Origin: a virus
Virus record (IMG/VR): IMGVR_UViG_3300013181_000001
Span: 1-41,886 of that record
Length of the DNA: 41,886 nt
Direction: 5' to 3' (one strand)
In this document: one piece after another, positions 26,132-33,541 of the stretch
Position numbering within the stretch: the first letter of the stretch is position 1
Layout of the letters: the number at the start of each line of letters is the position of its first letter
Translations under genes and position numbers: made by a program
The notes under the pieces: generated by a model
The model's database searches: none
Seen by the model: the letters and a program-made list of their open reading frames with translations, nothing else
What the model was told of the DNA's origin: nothing

Positions 26132-26139
26132 TATTTATG
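26132..26139 (-). promoter_or_regulatory. Late-promoter-like box (CATAAATA) for repeat protein B
   Basis: The minus strand reads CATAAATA about 26 bases before the GTG of protein B, overlapping AATAAATA at 26128-26135. It contains the TAA stop of the preceding repeat protein (GCA TAA), the same arrangement as at 23034-23041. Confidence 0.6.
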
Positions 26140-28660
26140 CAATTCTAATCCATAAGGTATATACTTGAGAGGATAAACTACTAGTTACTGTGTCACCAGC
26201 ATATTGTCCTGTATATTGTCCTGTGATTGTTCTTGCATAAACTCCTTGATATACCCTTGTGTACTGAGCAGAATATGTTCTATCAAACTGAACAGCATAT
26301 TGAGGGCCTGGCGTAGCTCTCGCAAATTGTACATCAAACGATCTTGTATATTGTCTGTTATATTGTCTATCATACTGCACTGTATATTGAGCAGCGTATA
26401 CTCTCTGATACTGTCCTAGATAAGTTCTAGTAAATTGTTCTGAACTTCCTGTCGCATAGTTAGTAGAAAAGACTCTTGTATATTGCGCACTGTAGTTAGC
26501 TGAAAATCTTCTTTCATATTGTACAGCATAGTTAGGTCCAGGATTGTCTCTTGTATAGTTTACAGCATAGTTTACTGAATATCTTCTAGTATAGTTACCG
26601 TCATAATTAGGACCGGGTGTTGATCTTGCATAATTTGGTCCAGTATTAACTCTTGCATACTGAACAGAATATTGAGGACCTGGTCTAACTCTTGCATATT
26701 GAACAGCATAGTTAGGACCGCCTCTCTGTCTTACATATACAGGCTCAGAATATGTCCATCTGCTTCGAGTATATTGTCCGTGATAGTTACCTGCAAATTG
26801 TCTAGCAAAAACAGGTGAAGAATATTGTACAGCATAACTACCTGTATATCTAATTTGTCCTCTTGCATAGTACGGTTGAGTATAGAATGCTTCACTATCA
26901 AAAACACCCGGCTGTCCTCTATAAAAAGTATGGTCTGGATCTCCGAGGAAACCTTCACCACCAGGATTGAAATAAACTAAACCTGCTAAAGGGCTAGGCG
27001 CTGGTGCCATTCTTTCACGTGTAAAGTTTCTACTATATTGAGCTACACCATACTGTGCTGTAAAAATTCTTGTATAGTTACCTTGATATTGAGGTCCAGG
27101 TCTTTGAGCGGCATAAACATCACCCATCGGTTCAAATACACCCTCACCTGAATAGTACCCCATTCTCCAATACCAACCAAAATATGTTCTGCCGTATTGT
27201 GGAGAAGAGAATGTTGACCCTGCCGTTGCTCGGGCATAACCGCCTGCAGCATATGATGGCCCAGGAGCGTTATACGGTGTTGTTCTTTCGTAGGTTCCTG
27301 AATATTCAGTTGCAATAACTACACTGTAATTACCAGAATACACTCTTGCATATGATCTAGAATAATTGCCGCCATACACTCTTGCAAATGATCTAGAATA
27401 ATTTGCTGAATAAACTCTACCATACTGAGCTGAATATATTCTTCCAAACGCTCTAGAATATTGAGGTCCGACTGTATCTCTAGCAAACGCCCTAGAATAA
27501 TTACCAGCATATATTCTTCCAAACGATCTAGAATAGTTAGGTCCAACTGTGTCTCTAGTATAAGCATTGTTAGAGGTGTATTGCGGTCCAGTTCTTTCAC
27601 GGGTATATGGTGTACCACCATAATTAACAGTATATTGAGGGCCGCCTACTTGTCTTGTATATTGAGGCCCAGGATTGTCTCTAGTATACTGAACAGAATA
27701 TTGTGCCCTTGTATACTGAGCTCTTGTATATTGAGCTCTATCATAATTAGTTAAATATTGACTAGAGTATATTCTAGTATATTGAACAGCATATTGAGGG
27801 CCAGGTGTTGCTCTCGCATAGCCTGGACCAGGTGTTTGTCTTGTAAACTGTCCTTGATCTTGTCTAGTAAATTGACCTGTATACTGAGATGATGATATAG
27901 CAGGAAATCTATCCGTTGCTGTGCCTCTTGATACCCAAGTACCACCAGCTGGAGCAGAAGCTCCTTGAGTTAATTTATAAGTGCCAATACCAGTAGCAAT
28001 AATTCTATTTCTAAATCTAGTCTCAAGTGATTTAATCTCAGTATCAGTCATCTCATGAATAGATGATGCACCTGTTAATTTCATTGGACGTACAGTGCTT
28101 GCTGATAAAGTATCAGATGTTTTACGCCATAGATTAAAAGTTACATCATAACCATCATCAGCATTATCATTGGTTACTTCGTCAGTAAAGTTACCTTTTG
28201 ATACCCAAGAACCTGAAATAGAAGGTGTTGAACTACTTAAATAGTATGTTCCTCTTTCAGCAAATGTAGAATTAGCAAGAGCCAATCTACCTAACATATG
28301 ATTAACTATACCGCCATTAATATCTGAGTCAGTAGAAGGTGAAAATGTTGAACCGTTACTGGTTAAGGGTATAGTTAGACTTTCAGAAACACTACCTGTG
28401 TTTTGATTAAATACAGTATTAGATGAAATAATTTCAGGTGAGGAGTGTCCGCCGACAGCTTCATCAGCTTTTTGATCTTGGAATTCACCAATATTAGTTC
28501 CTGTGCCACCTAAAAAGATGTCACCTACTTCATTTGTGCTTCCGGAAAATTCAGACAGTACTAATTGCGCAGCATAATCCATGTCACTACTTGACATAAG
28601 TTGGACGCCATCATTATAAACCCCGTTGGCGTGTTGGCGCATTTTTATGGGATTAGCCAT
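26135..28660 (-). CDS. Giant Tyr/Arg/Gly/Pro repeat adhesin-like protein A
   Basis: An 841-residue paralogue of the neighbour at 23037. I use ATG 28660 (MANPIKMRQ, AAAGGGG about 10 bases upstream), which aligns with MANPLKIK of the paralogue; the in-frame TTG at 28666 is less likely. Residues 1-256 are the shared head (SSSDMDYAAQLVL, then DTEIKSLETRFRNRI, PAGGTW). Residues about 259-820 hold the same word code, but more degenerate, and are interrupted by unique segments near residues 486-518 and 549-603 (GWYWRMGYYSGEGVFEPMGD and PAPSPLAGLVYFNPGGEG). The end AGDTVTS, then YTLWIRIA, matches the paralogue cap. Likely a virion adhesin with a distinct tip. Confidence 0.76.
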   Translation of the reverse strand: MANPIKMRQHANGVYNDGVQLMSSSDMDYAAQLVLSEFSGSTNEVGDIFLGGTGTNIGEFQDQKADEAVGGHSSPEIISSNTVFNQNTGSVSESLTIPLTSNGSTFSPSTDSDINGGIVNHMLGRLALANSTFAERGTYYLSSSTPSISGSWVSKGNFTDEVTNDNADDGYDVTFNLWRKTSDTLSASTVRPMKLTGASSIHEMTDTEIKSLETRFRNRIIATGIGTYKLTQGASAPAGGTWVSRGTATDRFPAISSSQYTGQFTRQDQGQFTRQTPGPGYARATPGPQYAVQYTRIYSSQYLTNYDRAQYTRAQYTRAQYSVQYTRDNPGPQYTRQVGGPQYTVNYGGTPYTRERTGPQYTSNNAYTRDTVGPNYSRSFGRIYAGNYSRAFARDTVGPQYSRAFGRIYSAQYGRVYSANYSRSFARVYGGNYSRSYARVYSGNYSVVIATEYSGTYERTTPYNAPGPSYAAGGYARATAGSTFSSPQYGRTYFGWYWRMGYYSGEGVFEPMGDVYAAQRPGPQYQGNYTRIFTAQYGVAQYSRNFTRERMAPAPSPLAGLVYFNPGGEGFLGDPDHTFYRGQPGVFDSEAFYTQPYYARGQIRYTGSYAVQYSSPVFARQFAGNYHGQYTRSRWTYSEPVYVRQRGGPNYAVQYARVRPGPQYSVQYARVNTGPNYARSTPGPNYDGNYTRRYSVNYAVNYTRDNPGPNYAVQYERRFSANYSAQYTRVFSTNYATGSSEQFTRTYLGQYQRVYAAQYTVQYDRQYNRQYTRSFDVQFARATPGPQYAVQFDRTYSAQYTRVYQGVYARTITGQYTGQYAGDTVTSSLSSQVYTLWIRIA
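26201..27889 (-). repeat. Protein-level repeat array: tetrad/octad/nonad code (protein A)
   Basis: About 560 residues with the same words as in protein B (YTRDNPGPQ-, YSRSFGR- and YAVQ-type), but fewer PGP triplets (about nine) and more substitutions such as VGPN, GGPQ and TGPN. Two unique, non-repeat segments lie in the middle (about 27107-27205 and 26852-27016). No long exact DNA repeats were noticed, in contrast to protein B. Confidence 0.8.
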
Positions 28661-28675
28661 AATCAATCAACCCCT

Positions 28676-31162
28676 TTACGCCGGCCAAGCTATTGTGCCA
28701 TTAGCGTAATATATCCTAAACGGGTTTGTGCCATCAGAAATATCGTCCCTGATTACTACCGTATTTGTTGTTACTGTTCCTGTTGAAATTTGAGTGTTTA
28801 CTGATGAGTTACCAGTTTTTACTGATACAGAATCTGTTAATACTGAATTAGCTCCAGATGCAGATGAACCAACTCTAACCGCTCCACCAGTAATATTAAT
28901 ACCGCCATTAGCTGTTATTGTACCTGAAATGTCAGCTGTTGTACTAGAAAGTGCCCACCTCTTAGCATTGCTACCTAACGCAACACCATTTGCACTAGGA
29001 ATAAATCCTACTGTTGAGTTACCAACAGGTGCGTATACTATTAAACTATCTGTGCCTAAGTTATCACCAATAACTGTATTACCATTTAAATTGGCTTGAG
29101 CAGATACTGATAACGATGTCATTGTAGCAACGTTTAGAGATAAAACCTGATCAGTCGCTAAAGATGTATCACCATCAACTGTTAAATTACCTCTAATAAC
29201 TACATTATTAGAAAACTCTGTATTAGGAGCAGCGAGCATTTGAGTATCAGTAATATATAATTCACCAGATACTAAGTTAGCTGATCCTTCTACTACAATT
29301 GTATTTGCAATTGTTGTCGCACCATCAACTTGTAAGGTATCACCGACGTTAGCAGTATCTAATGTTGTATGACCTGCTACATCTAATGTAGTACCAAATT
29401 GACCGGATGTGGTTGCATTTACAAATCCAGTTACTGTAGTATTACCAGCTGCTAGTGTTGTGCCTACTGATGCAGAAGTTGATACATTAATAAATCCAGT
29501 TACTGTAGTATTACCAGCAGCAAGAGTTTTACTTAATGTTGTAGCGCCAGATACCGCAAGCGTGTTGCTTAATGTAGCGGCGCCTGTAACAGCAATTGTA
29601 TTAGATAAAGTAGCTGCTCTAGTTACTGCTAGCTGTCCTGCAATCGTTGCGTTGTTACCGATATTTAATTTTTTAGCAGCTCTAATACCGCCTGCTGTCT
29701 TAATTGACGCATGAGTAGCGTTAGCATCAGTTGTTGATAATACTTCTGTATTACCTGAAATAGTAGCAACATTACCGAGTGTAGCTGCACCAGTTACATT
29801 TATTGTATTTGATAATGTAGCTGCGCCAGTTACTGCAATAGTATTCGATAATGTAGCTGCACCTGTAATAGCCATTGTATTACTAAATGTGCCAGCTCCA
29901 GTAACAGCCATAGTATTACCAAATGTGCCTGCGCCTGTAATATCAATTGTATTAGCACCAGTAATTGCACCAGTAATGTCAGCTTTTTTAGTTACCTGAA
30001 TACCACCAGCTGTTTCAATTGAACCAGCAGTACTATTTGCATCTGTTGTTGATGCTACAGTAACATTACCTGTTACATAAGCGCTCTTGCCGGTAAGTAA
30101 TCCACCAGCAGTATGTACAGCTGCATTAGTTGAATTTGCTTCTTGAGTAGATTGTACATAAACATTACCAGTAATATACCCGCTCTTACCTACTCTAATA
30201 CCGCCGTCAATATCAACAGAGGCAACAGTTGAGTTAGCCTCTTGAGTACTATCGAAATACGCGTTTCCTGTAACGGTAAGCGTGTTACTTGCATTAATAG
30301 TGTTACTATTAAGGTTCCATCTAGCATCTGTTAGACCCATTGTCAGGGCGTTTGACACAGGATTTACATTAGTATCTACCTCTGCCAGGACAGACATTGT
30401 ATCATCATTCGCACTACCAACTGTTACGTTAGCATTGAAATATGATTCATCTGAATCTACTGTTAAGCTGTTACCATCTATAGTAATTGATGTTGTTGAA
30501 CCGTCGTTATTTAAGTCAATTGCTGTAATAGTTGAATTGGCTTTGATGGTCCAATCATTAGCTGTCATTGTATAGTTGTCAGCTAATTCTGTATAATTGG
30601 TTGTGTTAACACTAATAGTTGAATTATTAGTTTGTAGCAATGTTCCATTAATATAGAAACTTGTTGCATTAGATGTTACGTTTGAAGATAGAGAGTTAAT
30701 CTCTACATTAGAACTAACTTTTAAATTTGTACCAGTAACATATGCGTTAGCTGGATTAACATTAATACCTGTACCTGTTACAAATACATGCTGGTTTGAA
30801 CCGTTAGCTGTACTTGAAATAGATAGGTGCAGATTATTATTAGCGTCACTAAAATTAGTATTAGAAATTACTTCTAAGTTAGCGCTATTCTCTACCTCAC
30901 CACCTCTAATGCTTGTATATACGGCTACGACATTAGATTGTAAAATACCACCTGTTGAATTTTCATAAGCAAGATTGTCATAGTTCCAAACATTAGAAGT
31001 TATAACAACGTTACCAGACGTTGCTGCGCCGATTGTGTTTTGCTGAGAGGTGACAACTGTCTCACTGAGATCAAAAACTAACTGATTAGTTCTCTCAACC
31101 CAAGAACCAAACGTATCTGTTTGGTATAAAATATTGGCACTTCTATATTTGGGATCAGCCAT
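28676..31162 (-). CDS. Tail fibre protein with tandem AxTLSNTxxVTG repeats
   Basis: An 828-residue fibre. N-terminal residues 1-60 include FGSWVERTNQLVFDLSETVVTSQQNTIG, a pattern common at the head of marine phage fibres. A long Asn/Thr/Val region follows, then EANSTxASxxxxGGIxxxK modules (four or more, about residues 300-400 and near 490), then about eight 12-residue repeats of the AATLSNTIAVTG type and the LAAGNTTVTGFxN motif also present at 15305-16318. A later part has FIPSANGVALGSNAKRWALSSTTADI, a typical tail-fibre beta module. It ends FRIYYANGTIAWPA, similar to the 11432-13555 gene. Start overlaps the previous stop (TAATG). Confidence 0.75.
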   Translation of the reverse strand: MADPKYRSANILYQTDTFGSWVERTNQLVFDLSETVVTSQQNTIGAATSGNVVITSNVWNYDNLAYENSTGGILQSNVVAVYTSIRGGEVENSANLEVISNTNFSDANNNLHLSISSTANGSNQHVFVTGTGINVNPANAYVTGTNLKVSSNVEINSLSSNVTSNATSFYINGTLLQTNNSTISVNTTNYTELADNYTMTANDWTIKANSTITAIDLNNDGSTTSITIDGNSLTVDSDESYFNANVTVGSANDDTMSVLAEVDTNVNPVSNALTMGLTDARWNLNSNTINASNTLTVTGNAYFDSTQEANSTVASVDIDGGIRVGKSGYITGNVYVQSTQEANSTNAAVHTAGGLLTGKSAYVTGNVTVASTTDANSTAGSIETAGGIQVTKKADITGAITGANTIDITGAGTFGNTMAVTGAGTFSNTMAITGAATLSNTIAVTGAATLSNTINVTGAATLGNVATISGNTEVLSTTDANATHASIKTAGGIRAAKKLNIGNNATIAGQLAVTRAATLSNTIAVTGAATLSNTLAVSGATTLSKTLAAGNTTVTGFINVSTSASVGTTLAAGNTTVTGFVNATTSGQFGTTLDVAGHTTLDTANVGDTLQVDGATTIANTIVVEGSANLVSGELYITDTQMLAAPNTEFSNNVVIRGNLTVDGDTSLATDQVLSLNVATMTSLSVSAQANLNGNTVIGDNLGTDSLIVYAPVGNSTVGFIPSANGVALGSNAKRWALSSTTADISGTITANGGINITGGAVRVGSSASGANSVLTDSVSVKTGNSSVNTQISTGTVTTNTVVIRDDISDGTNPFRIYYANGTIAWPA

Positions 31163-31416
31163 TATGCATTCCTATCGATTACTTTTTCTAACAATTGTGC
31201 TAATTTTTCTAACTGCTGACTATTATCTTTCATAATTGCATGCAGATTAGCTACTTGATGTTCTACTTTGTCTATTCTTTCTAAAGATCTTTTTCGTGCT
31301 TTTACAGCTTCAAGTTTAGCTCTATTAGTATTTATAATAGCTCCCGATGTCATGTCTTTAACCATAAACGGGACATTTGTTTTAACTATTCCAGAAGCTG
31401 GTGCGTCTTTTTTCAT
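31162..31416 (-). CDS. Small coiled-coil protein upstream of fibre gene
   Basis: An 84-residue protein. The N-terminal half (GIVKTNVPFMVKDMTSGAIINTNRAKLEAVKARKRSLERIDKVEH) is basic, followed by a heptad-rich helix (VEHQVANLHAIMKDNSQQLEKLAQLLEKVI). Its stop overlaps the ATG of the following fibre gene by one base. A TATAAATA match inside it at 31329-31336 lies about 167 bases before the fibre start; I regard that as weak. Function unknown. Confidence 0.6.
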   Translation of the reverse strand: MKKDAPASGIVKTNVPFMVKDMTSGAIINTNRAKLEAVKARKRSLERIDKVEHQVANLHAIMKDNSQQLEKLAQLLEKVIDRNA

Positions 31417-31418
31417 AA

Positions 31419-33527
31419 TTATCCTGAAAGAGCAATAGCTCTTATATCTGCTAATCTCGGTACAACGTTTGTTTGATCTGCTAGCATTACTACTTTAATC
31501 TGGAATGAAGATAAATCGTTAAATTCTGATCCTTCTGAATTAAAGTATACTAATCTATAACCGCCGTCCGAGCCTCCTAATGGGTATCTAAATGCTGATC
31601 TTACTTCATCAGCAGCTACTTTGAAAATATTTCCACTTGTAAAATCTTTTCCTGCTTCAAGAGGGTTAGCTAATATTAGCGTAGCACTAGAAACGCTCGC
31701 TACTCTACCCATAGCATAATCTTCTCTTAAGCCATCTGCTTGTTTAACTATAACAATATCACCAGCAGCAAAGTTCGACGCTACACCTGCACTACTACAA
31801 ACAACATTTGACTGGCTAGCAACAGTGCTAGCTGTTCCACTAATTTGTGTTGTAGAATCACAAGTTGGGCTTTGAGGTAAATTATAAACTAACTCTTTAA
31901 AGTCACGTCCACTTACTACTGAACTTTTAACAGCTTTCTGAGTATCAGTTTCAGTTAATAGTGTCCACTGCCTCTTAGTTGGTGAATCAGGATCAGCAGC
32001 TGCTCCAATACGTGCATAAACTTGGAAGTCAGTACTAATTGCTTGACCTGTTGCTCCCTCTGGTGTTCCAGGCTTATATCCTGTTAAGTAAACATTTAAG
32101 TCATCTGCGTCCATACCAGGAGCAAGATTAACAATACGTGATGTATATTTTGTATTAGCGCTACCAATTTGATATGATTTTTCATTTAATGTATTAGCAC
32201 TAATAATGTTTGTGTAATTCTGGAATGTACTTAAACCTTTCCTTGCATCAAATACCGGAGTAACAGCAGGGTTAGTTGTCTTTAAAGTATGAACTACTGA
32301 TAATGATTTTTGAATACCAGTTGTATTAGCTTCATTTGACTTACTAAAGATAGCAGCTTCAAACTGTCTAATACTATTATCAGCACCGTAAATAATTCTT
32401 TTTGTAGCGGTGTTTGCAATATCCGTAGACTTTCTATAAGTAAGATGACTTTCAATAAATGTAGCACCTACAGTTGTCTTATAAAAATGAGGTTTAAAGT
32501 AGCTCAATATTTTATTATCTACTGTATCAATTGTTGCTGTTGCACCTGATAAGCACCCTCTAATACTGTCACCAGCTTCAAATCTATGGCTTGTATTTGC
32601 AGCAGTAGAGTTTTTCAATCTAATTATTTCACCGGCTTGCTCTATCTCGTCTACACTCCCACATGGAGTAAATGCAACATTACCGTCTGAGATACCGATT
32701 TGAGGAGCTCCATCAATTGTCATAGATGTTGCACTTTCAATTGTAGCAATTTTTACAACATCTGATATTGCATTATTACCAGAGCTTCTGACTACAACAG
32801 TCTGTCCAGCCGCAAAAGATGAATCAAAGGCAGTCCCTACACCTGTTACTGTACTGTTTCCAGCAACCAATGTTACTGTACCATTTGAAAATGCGCTAGG
32901 AACTTTATAAACTTCTTCGTTAGTTTGCCAAACTCCAGCACCACCTGTTAGAGTTAAAAATTCATAGTCTCTGTTTACTTGAGTAATATTACCTACAGCT
33001 GATGTTGCAAAGTTAGATCTAAAAACATCAAATTTTAGATCTCTATCTAACTTCGGCAACCATGCACCTGATGCAGAAGCAAAGAACGCTCCGTCGCCCC
33101 AGTTTTCATTAATAGTAGTATTATACTGTACGTCTTGTCTTCCATTAATAGCCATCCAAATTTGTAGAGTAGGATATGCACCATCTGGCTTAACTGCAAT
33201 AGCATAAGTTTCGCCAACTTTAAGATATACAGCACCAGGGAAAATAACTCTTGTTGGTACAGACGCGTCAGATGATGTACCAATATGTTCTGGTTCTAAA
33301 TGAACTCTAGAATCAGGCAAAACAGTTCTTGTCGGAACACCGTTCTCACAGGCTCTAATATCAACTGTACATCCTAAAAACGGGTCTTTAGATTCAAAAT
33401 ATAAGTTTATTGAAGATAAAAACATGCCGTCAGCGTCAGGCGCCATAGTTGGCAACACTTTAAACGTTTGTGCTATAGGATCGTAACTTAAAGCACTTTT
33501 AATTGGATCTTTTGAGTTAATTGTCAT
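31419..33527 (-). CDS. Structural protein with DPxAQTF motif, partner of DUF4815-type protein
   Basis: A 702-residue virion protein. Residues about 12-190 hold YDPIAQTFKVLP, LSSINLYFESKDPFLGCTVDIRACENGVPTRTVLPDSRV and VIFPGAVYLKVGETYAIAVKPDG, a module that in many marine T4-like phages lies in the C-terminal part of the large DUF4815-type structural protein. Here it is encoded by a separate gene. The middle has FEAGDSIRGCLSGATATIDTV, the SGATA repeat also seen in gp8 and the baseplate gene at 40484. The end GGYRLVYFNSEGSEFNDLSSFQIKVVMLADQTNVVPRLADIRAIALSG fits a phage-virion end. Follows the 1450-residue gene after 14 bases. Confidence 0.68.
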   Translation of the reverse strand: MTINSKDPIKSALSYDPIAQTFKVLPTMAPDADGMFLSSINLYFESKDPFLGCTVDIRACENGVPTRTVLPDSRVHLEPEHIGTSSDASVPTRVIFPGAVYLKVGETYAIAVKPDGAYPTLQIWMAINGRQDVQYNTTINENWGDGAFFASASGAWLPKLDRDLKFDVFRSNFATSAVGNITQVNRDYEFLTLTGGAGVWQTNEEVYKVPSAFSNGTVTLVAGNSTVTGVGTAFDSSFAAGQTVVVRSSGNNAISDVVKIATIESATSMTIDGAPQIGISDGNVAFTPCGSVDEIEQAGEIIRLKNSTAANTSHRFEAGDSIRGCLSGATATIDTVDNKILSYFKPHFYKTTVGATFIESHLTYRKSTDIANTATKRIIYGADNSIRQFEAAIFSKSNEANTTGIQKSLSVVHTLKTTNPAVTPVFDARKGLSTFQNYTNIISANTLNEKSYQIGSANTKYTSRIVNLAPGMDADDLNVYLTGYKPGTPEGATGQAISTDFQVYARIGAAADPDSPTKRQWTLLTETDTQKAVKSSVVSGRDFKELVYNLPQSPTCDSTTQISGTASTVASQSNVVCSSAGVASNFAAGDIVIVKQADGLREDYAMGRVASVSSATLILANPLEAGKDFTSGNIFKVAADEVRSAFRYPLGGSDGGYRLVYFNSEGSEFNDLSSFQIKVVMLADQTNVVPRLADIRAIALSG

Positions 33528-33541
33528 AATTTGTCTTTACC

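Noticed and set aside
23103-27889. Collagen-like repeats
   Set aside because: Gly is not at every third position; PGP occurs once per nonad only, so a collagen triple helix is not expected.
20907-28660. Diversity-generating retroelement acting on the adhesins
   Set aside because: No reverse transcriptase, no template repeat with adenine-specific variation and no accessory gene are visible in the window.
28661-28666. TTG start two codons earlier for repeat protein A
   Set aside because: ATG 28660 matches the N-terminus of the paralogue and has better ribosome binding site spacing.
31329-31336. TATAAATA inside the 84-residue gene
   Set aside because: Perfect match, but 167 bases from the fibre start and in coding AT-rich DNA; not listed as a promoter.
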